Of a DNA stretch of 64,000 nucleotides, positions 8,068 to 17,182 are shown piece by piece. Origin of the DNA: a virus. The first letter of the stretch is position 1, and each line of letters starts with the position of its first letter. The stretch covers positions 1 through 64,000 of IMG/VR virus record IMGVR_UViG_3300043446_001478; one strand, 5' to 3'. The notes under the pieces are model-generated. The model saw only the letters and a list, made by a program, of their open reading frames with translations. It was not told the origin of the DNA and ran no database searches. The position numbers and the translations under genes were made by a program.

Positions 8068-8634
8068 ATGAAAATTAATAAGTTATATGATGATGTGTAT
8101 GAAATTAATGATTTTTTGACTAATGACGAAATGTCTGAGGTTTATAAAATTATTAATAATTCCCCAGAAGAAAAATGGTTTGATGAGGAAATGAAAAAGG
8201 AACAACAAATACCAGATTTTTGGTTTGGCAAAAATTTATACTTTAAAGAAAATACAATTTTTGATTCTATAAATCAAAAAATGAAAAACTTATTTGAATC
8301 ATATTCTTATTATCCAGATAAAATGCATTTACAAAGATATAAAAAGGGAGACTTTATAAAGCATCATGCCGATCAGTGGAGAACAGATATAGACTACTAT
8401 ATTGGTTATGGATTTTGTCTTTATTATAATGATGAATATGCTGGAGGAGAATTAGACTATCCAGAACTAAATATTACAGTCAAACCAAAGGCCAATTCAC
8501 TGTATATTCACGGTGGACATATAGTACATGGCTCACTTCCAGTTTTAGATGATACAATAAGATACTTCTCAACTGTTTTTATACGTGGAACAAATGAGCA
8601 ACCAACAAAATTAAAAGGAGATTTATTCATATGA
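8068..8634 (+). CDS. 2OG-Fe(II) oxygenase, P4H-like (8 of 8), compact
   Basis: The shortest of the set, 188 residues. Ligands are H100-x-D102 (HHADQW) and H154, with R165 for 2-oxoglutarate; YYNDEYAGGELDYP spans 119-132. LQRYKKGDFIKHHAD before the ligands is the classic strand leading into the HxD turn of P4H-like proteins. It is separated from the dehydrogenase gene by only five bases and overlaps the methyltransferase gene as ATGA. Confidence 0.9.
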   Translation: MKINKLYDDVYEINDFLTNDEMSEVYKIINNSPEEKWFDEEMKKEQQIPDFWFGKNLYFKENTIFDSINQKMKNLFESYSYYPDKMHLQRYKKGDFIKHHADQWRTDIDYYIGYGFCLYYNDEYAGGELDYPELNITVKPKANSLYIHGGHIVHGSLPVLDDTIRYFSTVFIRGTNEQPTKLKGDLFI

Positions 8635-9245
8635 CAAATATTGGATTTATGAATGAAAGTTTAGGATTTCATCAAATGACAGAACAAGAACAGTTTATTA
8701 TTGATATTTTAGATAAGAAAAGAAATGGCTATTATGTAGAGTTGGGTGCAGCACATTATAGCAAGGGAAATAACACATATACATTAGAAAAAGAATATGA
8801 TTGGACTGGAGTATCTTTTGAAATTGTAGAGTCAATGCGAAATGAATTTAATGAAAATAGAAAGAACCCATGCATGGGTGATGCATTAACTTTTAATTAT
8901 GTAGATTATTTTGAAAAAAATAATTTTCCAAAACAAATAGATTATTTGCAGTTAGATATAGACGCTGGGTATGATATGGCAGGAAGACCTGTAGGAAACA
9001 GCCATTGGACTTTGCAGGGGCTTATAGCAATGCCCTTAAATACTTATAGATTTACTCTTATTACATTTGAACATGATGCAAACATGTATTGGAGAAATGA
9101 TAAGATTAGAGATGTACAAAGAGAAATATTAGATTCATTTGGATATGCTCTTGTTCATAGGTCATATCATGAAGACTGGTGGGTAGATCCTAAAGTAATG
9201 CAACATGGAGATTTTAGAGAATACCTTCATTGGCAAACTTTATAA
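8631..9245 (+). CDS. FkbM-like SAM-dependent methyltransferase (copy 1)
   Basis: A 204-residue protein with a Rossmann-type SAM site: GYYVELGAAHY near 33-43 is motif I and IDYLQLDIDAG near 103-113 is the second acidic strand. The gene at 53420 is a paralogue with the same order (GTYIEIGAGHY, IDFLSIDID, RDIQRDIL). FkbM-type enzymes usually O-methylate sugars or small hydroxylated metabolites. Its place as the last gene of the oxygenase operon suggests it could methylate a hydroxyl installed by those enzymes; this is inference. Confidence 0.75.
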   Translation: MTNIGFMNESLGFHQMTEQEQFIIDILDKKRNGYYVELGAAHYSKGNNTYTLEKEYDWTGVSFEIVESMRNEFNENRKNPCMGDALTFNYVDYFEKNNFPKQIDYLQLDIDAGYDMAGRPVGNSHWTLQGLIAMPLNTYRFTLITFEHDANMYWRNDKIRDVQREILDSFGYALVHRSYHEDWWVDPKVMQHGDFREYLHWQTL

Positions 9246-9273
9246 CTATAAACCTCAATAATAACATTAGAGT

Positions 9274-9301
9274 TTGATAAAAATAAAAACTCTGGTATAC
9301 T
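9274..9301 (+). promoter_or_regulatory. Promoter of the ribonucleotide reductase gene
   Basis: TTGATA at 9274-9279, 16-nt spacer, TATACT at 9296-9301 with an upstream TG. A 7-bp inverted repeat (AGAGTTT 9269-9275 / AAACTCT 9287-9293) overlaps the -35 and spacer and could be an operator. No T-tract follows, so it is not a terminator. AAGGAG lies before the GTG at 9334. Confidence 0.7.
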
Positions 9302-9333
9302 TGAATAATTACAGTTTCTTAAGGAGAATAACA

Positions 9334-11364
9334 GTGTCTGATTTTTTTAGTTTTCGTTTGTCTGAAGAGTTTATAAATGAGTATAAATCAAAGGAGCCAC
9401 CATTTGGATTTACAGATGCTGGCAATAATTCATTAGGAGAGATTACATTTATTCGTACTTACTCCCGTATGAAAGAGGATGGAACTAAAGAAAGATGGTA
9501 TGAGGTTTGCCGTCGTGTAATCGAGGGTATGTATTCAGCACAAAAGAACCATGCTAAAGAAAACAGACTGCCATGGAATGATTATAAGGCTCAAGCGTCT
9601 GCTAAAGAAGCATATCAAAGAATGTTTGAATTAAAATGGACACCACCTGGAAGAGGTATGTGGGCATTTGGAACTCCACTAACTATGGAAAAGAAAAACT
9701 CTGCTGCCTTACAGAACTGCGCTATGGTTTCTACAAAGGATATAGATCGTAACGACCCAGGACAACTATTTGGTTGGGTCATGGATGCACTAATGATGGG
9801 TGTTGGTGTAGGATTTGATACTTTGGGCGGGGAGAAAAATCTTCCTATTTATAGCCCTACAGAGCCACCACAAGTATACGAAATCCCAGATACTCGTGAA
9901 GGCTGGGTAGAGTCTGTTAGATTATTAATTAATTCATTTTTAAGACCAAACATGTATATTCAGGAGTTTAACTATGACCTTATTAGGCCATTGGGAAGCC
10001 CTATTAAAGGTTTTGGAGGCACGGCAAGCGGTCCTGCACCACTTATACAGTTGCACAAGCAGATAAGGTCTGTAATCGGCGGTAGAGCAGGAGAAACCCT
10101 TGACTCAAGAGCAATAGTAGATATTGTTAACCTTATTGGTACTTGTGTAGTATCAGGAAATGTTAGAAGATCTGCTACATTGGCTTTAGGCGCAGCAGAA
10201 GATAAAGACTTTATGAATTTGAAGAACGCTGAGGTTTTCCCAGAGCGTAATTCATTTGATCCAGAAAATCCAGGTTGGGCATGGATGTCTAACAACTCCA
10301 TTGCTGCGACGGTAGGTACAAAATACGAAGACTACGTAGACCTAATCGTTAATAACGGTGAACCAGGATTTATCTGGCTTGATGTAGCACGTAACTATGG
10401 TCGTTTAGCAGATCCAAAGGATGGCAAAGATTATCGTGTTATGGGCTTCAATCCGTGTGCGGAGCAGCCATTGGAATCATACGAACTGTGCACCTTAGTC
10501 GAGGTACATTTAAATCGTCATGAATCTAAGGAGGACTTTCTACGGACGCTCAAGTTTGCATATTTGTATGGAAAGACTGTTACATTAATTCCAACACACT
10601 GGCAACAGACAAATGGAATTATGCAACGTAATCGTCGTATTGGAACATCACTTACAGGTATTGCATCATTCTCAGACAAGTTTGGCTTGCCTGTTGTGCG
10701 TGAATGGATGGACGAAGGATATAAGACTATTCGTAAATATGATCATTCTTATTCTGAGTGGTTATGTGTTCGTGAATCCATTAGAGTCACAACTGTTAAG
10801 CCATCAGGGTCTGTATCAATTCTTTCTGGCGCAACTCCAGGAGTTCACTGGGCACCAGGCGGAGATTATTTCTTGAGAGCAATTCGTTTTGGGAATACCG
10901 ACCCAATGATTCATTTGTTCAAGGCTGCTGGATATAAGATGGAGGCTGACCTTGTATCTGCGAATACAACTGTCGTATATTTCCCAGTTCACTCTGGACA
11001 TCCAAGATCTGAAAAAGATGTTACATTGTTTGAGAAGATTGCGCTTGCTGCTACTGCTCAGAAATACTGGTCTGATAATGGCGTTTCTGTAACGCTTTCA
11101 TTTGACAAAGAAACTGAAGCAAAGCACGTAGCGCCTGCTCTACATATGTACGAGGGACAATTAAAGGCTGTTTCATTCTTGCCGATGGGAAATCATACTT
11201 ATCCTCAACAACCATATACACAAATAACAGAAGAAGAATATAACAGTTATATTGGTCAAATCAAAAAGATCGATTGGTCTGCTATTTATGACGGTGCTGA
11301 GAATTTAGAAGCACAAGGCGAAATGTATTGCACTACAGATGCTTGTGAATTAAAAATATCGTAG
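9334..11364 (+). CDS. nrdJ: Class II (adenosylcobalamin) ribonucleoside-triphosphate reductase
   Basis: A 676-residue monomeric B12-dependent reductase that makes dNTPs from NTPs. It starts at GTG 9334 after AAGGAGA; the ORF extends upstream to 9274 but that start has no ribosome site. Cysteines map onto the Lactobacillus leichmannii enzyme: C129 (QNCAM) and C386 as the active-site pair, C375 with E377 in NPCAEQ as thiyl radical Cys and Glu, and C666-x4-C671 as the C-terminal shuttle pair. The spacing of 11 between C375 and C386 matches C408/C419 of that enzyme. It needs no oxygen or small subunit, but needs cobalamin from the host. The NrdH-like redoxin at 49537 is a likely electron donor. 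Confidence 0.95.
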   Translation: MSDFFSFRLSEEFINEYKSKEPPFGFTDAGNNSLGEITFIRTYSRMKEDGTKERWYEVCRRVIEGMYSAQKNHAKENRLPWNDYKAQASAKEAYQRMFELKWTPPGRGMWAFGTPLTMEKKNSAALQNCAMVSTKDIDRNDPGQLFGWVMDALMMGVGVGFDTLGGEKNLPIYSPTEPPQVYEIPDTREGWVESVRLLINSFLRPNMYIQEFNYDLIRPLGSPIKGFGGTASGPAPLIQLHKQIRSVIGGRAGETLDSRAIVDIVNLIGTCVVSGNVRRSATLALGAAEDKDFMNLKNAEVFPERNSFDPENPGWAWMSNNSIAATVGTKYEDYVDLIVNNGEPGFIWLDVARNYGRLADPKDGKDYRVMGFNPCAEQPLESYELCTLVEVHLNRHESKEDFLRTLKFAYLYGKTVTLIPTHWQQTNGIMQRNRRIGTSLTGIASFSDKFGLPVVREWMDEGYKTIRKYDHSYSEWLCVRESIRVTTVKPSGSVSILSGATPGVHWAPGGDYFLRAIRFGNTDPMIHLFKAAGYKMEADLVSANTTVVYFPVHSGHPRSEKDVTLFEKIALAATAQKYWSDNGVSVTLSFDKETEAKHVAPALHMYEGQLKAVSFLPMGNHTYPQQPYTQITEEEYNSYIGQIKKIDWSAIYDGAENLEAQGEMYCTTDACELKIS

Positions 11365-11375
11365 TATGATAAAAT
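11343..11375 (+). promoter_or_regulatory. Possible promoter for the large virion gene
   Basis: TTGTGA at 11343-11348, 16-nt spacer, TATGAT at 11365-11370; an alternative -10 is TGA-TAAAAT at 11367-11375. The ATG at 11385 has no Shine-Dalgarno site, consistent with a very short leader. Confidence 0.4.
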
Positions 11376-11384
11376 AGACCCATA

Positions 11385-14300
11385 ATGTCTATCTTGTCAA
11401 ACTTATATGCAGATAAAGCCTTCTCAGAACACCCTTCTGGCTTATGGTCGTTAGATGATTCTGCAGACTATGTTTCGCTTATATCAAATTCAAATAGAAA
11501 CGTTTATAACTGGACTACCACTGGTTGTACAGCAACACAGGTAACAAATGTAAAAAATGAACCATTTATAGATAGTAGTATAACAAGAATTGTTGTTGAT
11601 GTTGTAGAAAATTTAGGTGACGGCGAAGCAACTTTTTTATGTCAAAGTCCAGAGGTATTAGATTTTAGTCAATTACAAACAAGTCTTGGAACATTTGCAA
11701 TTGGCGCATACGTATATACGGGAAGCCCCTATATAACTGGTTATGAATTAGGATATGAGTATTACAATCCAGCAACAGGTGGTTGGAGCCAAACTACAAA
11801 AATATTTAATATTGCAATAACAGAAAGATGGATATTTTTATCTGAAACATTTGAAATTCCAAATGAATCTGGGCCAGTGCGACTTATTCTTAAAGGAAGA
11901 TTCCTGGGGGGATTCGAAGAATTTGAAAACTATATTCTTGTTAATGGAGTTTCTTTTGGACAATGGTCAGAAGAATTTTCATCAACATCTTTAGGTATAG
12001 AACCAGTACAAATACCATCTGGAATATTTAGTGAAACAACATATGGATATCCAGCAAGATCCTATGGCTTGGAAGAAAATGATGGATACTATTTAATTAA
12101 TCAAAATTCTTTACGTGCAAAAAATTCTGGTGCACCAATGGTTTATGGAACATCTAGTTGCACTATTATTTATCCTAATGACAATAAGCCATCCTTAATT
12201 CTTCCCTCACTCGGGTTCTTAAATAATTCTGGTAAATATAAAACATATACTACAGAAATGTGGTTGCGGGTTAACTCAAGTACAACAGAACCTAAAAAAA
12301 TATTTGGAAATATTGAAGACGACAATGGTCTGTATGTAGATGGACCATTTATTGTATTAAAGATAGGCGACAAGTCTGGATCTCATTATGTAGGCGAATG
12401 GGTTAGACCAATGCTTGTTCATATATTATATTTAGAAGATTCATTTAAGTTATACATAAATGGCGAAGAGGTTATTTCTATATATCAAAAAACAGAAGAT
12501 ATAAACTTTACATCTTCTAAAGAATGGCTTGGTTTTTGGGCATATGATGATGTAACCCCAATAGAACTAGATTGCGTTGGAATTTACCCATATAAAGTCT
12601 CAAACATTCTTGCAAAAAGAAGATTTGTTTATGGTCAAGGAGTTGAGGCTCCTGATAATATTAATACTGCTTATAGCGGTAAATCTTTATTAATTGATTA
12701 TTCATTTGCAGATTATTCAAACAATTATTCATATCCAAATATTGGAAAATGGAATCAGGGTATTAATGATAATCTTTCTACAGAAAATAATACACTTTCA
12801 ACTCCTAATTATTCTTTACCAAAATTTTTAATAAATCATCAGGGTGCAAATAGTGAGTCATACTATAAAGATTGGGTTAGCGCAAACTCATCTCTATCAT
12901 CAGAACTAGGCGATGAATATTTTAAAGTAAGACCAAATGAAAACTATAACGCACAGATATATTTTGAAAACTTAAATTTTTTACAGCAACAAGTAAAAAC
13001 TATATATGGTGTATTTAAAAGAACTGGTGATCCTAGATATATAAATAGTGTTGAGCAGCCAATGACATTATTTAAAATTATCGACTTAAACCAAAACTAC
13101 CTTCATGTTTATTTATATGAAAATAGTTCAAAAATAAAATATGTTGTTAAGTTTGGAAATCAAGAACCAAAAGAAATTCATGAGCAAAGTATCTCAATTA
13201 ATAAAGGAGAAAAGTTTTATGCAGGAATTTATTTACCAAATATAATTAATTGGTTTGGCGCAGAGGTTGCTTCTATTTTAGGAAATATTTCTCAGTGTAA
13301 ATTATATATAGGTAATGATGAATTTTCTGCTTCATGGTTTGATGGAAATATTTATAAATTTGGATTGTCAAATGATAGAAATACTTCATTAATTGCATCA
13401 GCATTTGGACCAAATGGATTACCAGCAGACTATTCAAGTATAGATGATTATCAAAACGCTTTAGTTATTGATGCTGGCCTTTACAATAGAGAGTTATGGG
13501 ATAGTTTAATAGACGGCGGAACTGTTGGACTTATGTTGTTTGATAAAATTTTAGATCACACGGCATCATATACTTTAGTGGCATCAAAATATTTAAATGA
13601 ATATGGGCTAGACATAGATATTGCTGGATACTGGGAAGATTATCAACCACTTACATATTATGCTCAATTTGTTGAAGACTCACAGGGTGATTATTTTTAC
13701 GATTTAGATTTCTTGCAATTTAATATTGATTATCCAGCACCATCTAAATTTTATGAAGTAGAGTCTGCAGGAGAAGAATGGACATATGCAGAACTTTATA
13801 ATCAATATAATTATCCAAGAAAAAGAAAATATGATTCATTAGATAATTTCTTATTTACTGGATATAGAGATTATACTGATTTACAATATAATACAACAAG
13901 AACATATAAATATGATACATCTGATGCAAAGGTTAGATCATATATTACTTTTCAATATGTCCAGAGTGGGGCAAACCAAACATCTAGATTTTTTACTAAC
14001 ATAGAGCCAGCAGCAAAAGAATCAACGGTAGAGCCAGGAGAAAATTGGATTTCTACAAAGTATGAAACTATAGATAATATGATTATTTATCCTCCAAAGG
14101 GTGTTGATTTTAATGATCTTGCAATTGTTACTCATTTAGAGTTTGATGTAAAAAATATATTGAGAAATAAAATAAGAATTAAAAAATTGGAATATTGTTC
14201 ACAAGCATTTAATCAATCAAACAATCCTATCGGCACAAGTCCATATGAAAAAATGTATCCATATAGAAAATCTGGAATTTATTATTCTTACAAAGGAAAG

Positions 14301-15092
14301 AACCCATATAGCATATATAAAGCAACATCTCCATATTTATATATGACAAGAAATAGTGGGATACAACTAAGAGGAAAGTTTGATCCATTAGTTAACAGGG
14401 GATTGCTAATTCCAATTAATAAAGATGGACTGAGTAATTTTGATAAAGTTATGGCAATGCAACTTGCATTAAGATTTGACGAAGACTATTTTCCTTATGC
14501 TCCAACACAAATATTTGAAGTAGAGGCAAAAAATTCTTATATTAGATTTTACATGGTTGCTACTGATCAAACTGGACAAAGAGCAAAGATATATGGAATT
14601 AATGCAAAAACTGGTAGAACAGAAGATGGAATTGCATTTTATCTAAATGGCAAAATTGTTAAAGATCCGATAATCTCAATAAAGCAGTGGTCTTTCTTAG
14701 GCATATCTTTTTCTAATCTACTTGATATTTCTGGAACATCTGGATCAATAAAATTAAATGGTCCATTATTATTTAATAATATTTCCTACTATCAATCAAC
14801 AAACTTACAAGAAGTTCAAAAGGTATCAAATAGACCATGGTTCCAAGTTAAGAGGTCTGGTCCACTTATTTTACATTGGGAAGACTGGCTTCCAGGCTTT
14901 TTCCTATGGCAGGGAGTGCTTGTTGCGTCCTCTATTAGTTACTATGGTGTAAATCCAGAAGATATTTATAAGAGTTATGTTGGAACTAATAAACTTTCTG
15001 TGTCATCAGACAAGGTTTTTGGAATAGGTCAGTGTGAATATAGCGTATATCAAAACGTTCTTTGGCAACAAACAACCTCTTCAGCAGCATAA
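11385..15092 (+). CDS. Large LamG-type virion protein, likely tail or adsorption
   Basis: A 1,235-residue protein, rich in Tyr, Asn and Ser, with beta-strand texture throughout. Two regions look like concanavalin/LamG jelly-roll folds: residues ~285-410 (TYTTEMWLRVNSS ... FKLYINGEEV ... LGFWAYDD) and ~1025-1140 (LALRFDEDYFPY ... GIAFYLNGKIV ... WSFLGISF). Such folds bind glycans or appear in phage appendages. It begins MSILSNLYADKAF with no signal peptide and ends before the promoter of the next gene. It lies just upstream of the head genes rather than with the tail genes, so a head decoration or adsorption role is also possible. Confidence 0.65.
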   Translation: MSILSNLYADKAFSEHPSGLWSLDDSADYVSLISNSNRNVYNWTTTGCTATQVTNVKNEPFIDSSITRIVVDVVENLGDGEATFLCQSPEVLDFSQLQTSLGTFAIGAYVYTGSPYITGYELGYEYYNPATGGWSQTTKIFNIAITERWIFLSETFEIPNESGPVRLILKGRFLGGFEEFENYILVNGVSFGQWSEEFSSTSLGIEPVQIPSGIFSETTYGYPARSYGLEENDGYYLINQNSLRAKNSGAPMVYGTSSCTIIYPNDNKPSLILPSLGFLNNSGKYKTYTTEMWLRVNSSTTEPKKIFGNIEDDNGLYVDGPFIVLKIGDKSGSHYVGEWVRPMLVHILYLEDSFKLYINGEEVISIYQKTEDINFTSSKEWLGFWAYDDVTPIELDCVGIYPYKVSNILAKRRFVYGQGVEAPDNINTAYSGKSLLIDYSFADYSNNYSYPNIGKWNQGINDNLSTENNTLSTPNYSLPKFLINHQGANSESYYKDWVSANSSLSSELGDEYFKVRPNENYNAQIYFENLNFLQQQVKTIYGVFKRTGDPRYINSVEQPMTLFKIIDLNQNYLHVYLYENSSKIKYVVKFGNQEPKEIHEQSISINKGEKFYAGIYLPNIINWFGAEVASILGNISQCKLYIGNDEFSASWFDGNIYKFGLSNDRNTSLIASAFGPNGLPADYSSIDDYQNALVIDAGLYNRELWDSLIDGGTVGLMLFDKILDHTASYTLVASKYLNEYGLDIDIAGYWEDYQPLTYYAQFVEDSQGDYFYDLDFLQFNIDYPAPSKFYEVESAGEEWTYAELYNQYNYPRKRKYDSLDNFLFTGYRDYTDLQYNTTRTYKYDTSDAKVRSYITFQYVQSGANQTSRFFTNIEPAAKESTVEPGENWISTKYETIDNMIIYPPKGVDFNDLAIVTHLEFDVKNILRNKIRIKKLEYCSQAFNQSNNPIGTSPYEKMYPYRKSGIYYSYKGKNPYSIYKATSPYLYMTRNSGIQLRGKFDPLVNRGLLIPINKDGLSNFDKVMAMQLALRFDEDYFPYAPTQIFEVEAKNSYIRFYMVATDQTGQRAKIYGINAKTGRTEDGIAFYLNGKIVKDPIISIKQWSFLGISFSNLLDISGTSGSIKLNGPLLFNNISYYQSTNLQEVQKVSNRPWFQVKRSGPLILHWEDWLPGFFLWQGVLVASSISYYGVNPEDIYKSYVGTNKLSVSSDKVFGIGQCEYSVYQNVLWQQTTSSAA

Positions 15093-15094
15093 TA

Positions 15095-15103
15095 TGGTAT
15101 ACT
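15095..15103 (+). promoter_or_regulatory. Leaderless-type extended -10 promoter before the head operon
   Basis: TGG-TATACT ends seven bases before ATG 15111, with no Shine-Dalgarno site. This position likely starts the portal transcript. Confidence 0.6.
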
Positions 15104-15110
15104 TGTGGTA

Positions 15111-15515
15111 ATGAAAAACAATAATCAACTCCCATTTGGTAAAGACGGTAAGCCAAGAATGCCTGGTCAGATTGGCGACACTAAGGTTACAATGATTGAA
15201 AAAAATTATGATTGGGGTTTATACGTTTGGAAAAAGGCAAACGGTAAATGGTTTACCGATGGCCAGGGAAATATTTTAAATATACCTTCAATGAAGGGTG
15301 ATATTTCTAAAATTGCAGAATTAAAAAAGGCAGCAGCATATTACGGAGAACCAGAAGGGGAGCCTCATTTCTTTCCTGGTTTGGGCAGGGTAACGGATGA
15401 AGAATATTCAGAACAAAAACAAAGAATGATGGAAGGTTGGATTCCTAATCTAAACGACCTCGGCTCAGTATATGATGCACAACAAACTGTTAAGAAATAC
15501 GGAGCACAAGACTAA
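15111..15515 (+). CDS. Conserved-type phage protein upstream of portal, unknown
   Basis: A 134-residue soluble protein. I prefer ATG 15111 over GTG 15105 because it fits the -10 spacing. The sequence is rich in Lys, Gly and Trp: LPFGKDGKPRMPGQIGD at the start, YDWGLYVWKKANGKWF near 41-56 as a beta-rich segment, and a helical second half. The stop overlaps the portal start as TAATG, so it is translated with portal. It may be a minor head component; no family recognised. Confidence 0.7.
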   Translation: MKNNNQLPFGKDGKPRMPGQIGDTKVTMIEKNYDWGLYVWKKANGKWFTDGQGNILNIPSMKGDISKIAELKKAAAYYGEPEGEPHFFPGLGRVTDEEYSEQKQRMMEGWIPNLNDLGSVYDAQQTVKKYGAQD

Positions 15516-17116
15516 TGTCAGAAGAACAAGAATTTATAATTGGTGCAAAAATTGATAATCTATCAAGTCCGTTAGATCAATTTAAAAGCGAAGATCCATT
15601 TAATGGTTCATGGAATACTATTAAATCATATTCTGGATTAGATAATAATTTTAAACGCAGAACAGGAAGACTTGTAGACAAAGCATTATCTCCAGAAAAC
15701 ACACAGGGATATCTTGATAGTGCAAAAGCAGAACAGCAAGGTATTGATGGGGCAAAATCAAAAGAGATTAATCCTGGCGTTGTATATAGAAACGCCTATG
15801 GACTGTTTGATGTAATTACTCCACCATGGAACGTTTACGAACTTGCTAATTATTATGATACTTCATTTGCTAATCATGCTGCTATTGATGCTAAAGTAGA
15901 AAACATTGTTGGACTAGGTTATGACTTTGAGGTTTCTCCAAGTACAATGCTTCGTCTTGAATCAAATCAAGATAAAGATCAAGTAGCAAGAGCACGAAAT
16001 AGAATTGAAAGAGCCAAGATTGAAATGCATGCTTGGTTAGAATCTCTAAATGATGATGATTCTTTTACAACAACAATGACAAAAGTTTATACAGATATGC
16101 AGGCAATAGGAAATGGATATCTTGAAATTGGTAGAACTACGACTGGGCAAATTGGTTATGTAGGACATATTCCAGCAACAACTGTTCGTGTTCGCAGAGT
16201 TCGTGATGGCTACGTTCAGATTATAGGTCAAAAGGTTGTATATTTTAGAAATTTTGGTGCAACTAATCCTAATCCGATTACTGCAGATCCAAGACCAAAT
16301 GAAATTATTCACTTTAAACAATATTCACCATTGAATACATTCTATGGCGTTCCAGATGTTTTGTCTGCAATTAATTCATTACATGGAGATCATTTAGCAT
16401 CTCAATATAACATTGATTATTTTAGTAACAAGGCTGTTCCTAGATATGTTGTTACATTAAAGGGTGCTCGTTTATCTGCAGACGCAGAAGACAAAATGTT
16501 TAGATTCCTACAAACAAATCTTAAAGGTCAATCACACAGAACCCTATACATTCCACTTCCTGGAGATAGCGATACAAATAAGGTTGACTTCAAGATGGAG
16601 CCAATTGAGAACGGTATTCAAGAAGGTTCTTTTGAAAGATATCGTAAACAAAATCGTGATGATATTTTAATTGCACATCAAGTACCATTATCAAAAATTG
16701 GTGGAGGAGATTCTGGTGGAGTTGCAGCAGCACTTGCACAAGATCGAACATTCAAGGAGCAGGTTGCACGTCCAGCACAAAGAGAATTAGAGAAAATATT
16801 AAATAAAATTATTAAAGAACAAACTGATATTTTAGTTCTAAAGTTTAATGAACTTACATTAACTGATGAAATTGCTCAATCTCAGATTCTTGAAAGATAT
16901 GTTAAAGCCCAAGTTATGCTTCCTAATGAAGCAAGAACTGTCTTGGGACTTCCACAAAGGGAAGGAGGAGACGAGCCTCTTCAACTTAAGCCACAAGATG
17001 CAGCAAATGCTACAGCAAATCGTGCAAGAGATGGAGAAAGATTAAACAATCAGTCCGATGGACCTGCCACAATTTCTGGTAGAAATCCAAAGGGTGAGGG
17101 TAGATCGTCACAATAA
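15515..17116 (+). CDS. Phage portal protein (HK97/PBSX type)
   Basis: A 533-residue portal that would form the dodecameric ring at the capsid vertex through which DNA is packaged. Diagnostic segments are PPWNVYELANYYDTSF near 104, NHAAIDAKVENIVGLGYDF, EIIHFKQYSPLNTFYGVPD near 265-283 and the following SAINSLHGDHLASQYN helix. FSNKAVPRY and the FKEQVARPAQRELEKILN stem region complete the family pattern. The last ~50 residues are disordered and rich in Asn, Arg and Gly. It precedes protease, scaffold and capsid, the normal order for this head type. Confidence 0.93.
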   Translation: MSEEQEFIIGAKIDNLSSPLDQFKSEDPFNGSWNTIKSYSGLDNNFKRRTGRLVDKALSPENTQGYLDSAKAEQQGIDGAKSKEINPGVVYRNAYGLFDVITPPWNVYELANYYDTSFANHAAIDAKVENIVGLGYDFEVSPSTMLRLESNQDKDQVARARNRIERAKIEMHAWLESLNDDDSFTTTMTKVYTDMQAIGNGYLEIGRTTTGQIGYVGHIPATTVRVRRVRDGYVQIIGQKVVYFRNFGATNPNPITADPRPNEIIHFKQYSPLNTFYGVPDVLSAINSLHGDHLASQYNIDYFSNKAVPRYVVTLKGARLSADAEDKMFRFLQTNLKGQSHRTLYIPLPGDSDTNKVDFKMEPIENGIQEGSFERYRKQNRDDILIAHQVPLSKIGGGDSGGVAAALAQDRTFKEQVARPAQRELEKILNKIIKEQTDILVLKFNELTLTDEIAQSQILERYVKAQVMLPNEARTVLGLPQREGGDEPLQLKPQDAANATANRARDGERLNNQSDGPATISGRNPKGEGRSSQ

Positions 17117-17159
17117 CTATCCACAGGTTTATACACAGTTTATTAACATTTGTGTAAAA
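17117..17159 (+). other. Cluster of three DnaA-box-like 9-mers
   Basis: The gap after portal holds CTATCCACA at 17117-17125, TTATACACA at 17129-17137, and TGTGTAAAA at 17151-17159 (TTTTACACA on the other strand). The last two fit TTWTNCACA and the first differs from TTATCCACA at one base. It lies immediately before, and partly within, a promoter. It could bind host DnaA as an origin element, regulator or titration site. Confidence 0.45.
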
Positions 17160-17172
17160 AAGGCTCTATAAT
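17143..17172 (+). promoter_or_regulatory. Promoter of the protease-scaffold-capsid unit
   Basis: TTAACA at 17143-17148, 18-nt spacer, TATAAT at 17167-17172. The ATG at 17183 lies 10 nt downstream without a Shine-Dalgarno site, so the leader is absent or only a few bases long. Confidence 0.65.
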
Positions 17173-17182
17173 ATATTCTAGT

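Noticed and set aside
9269-9293. Terminator between the methyltransferase and reductase genes
   Set aside because: There is a 7-bp inverted repeat, but the stem is AT-rich, the loop is 11 nt and no T-tract follows. It overlaps the promoter, so an operator is more likely.
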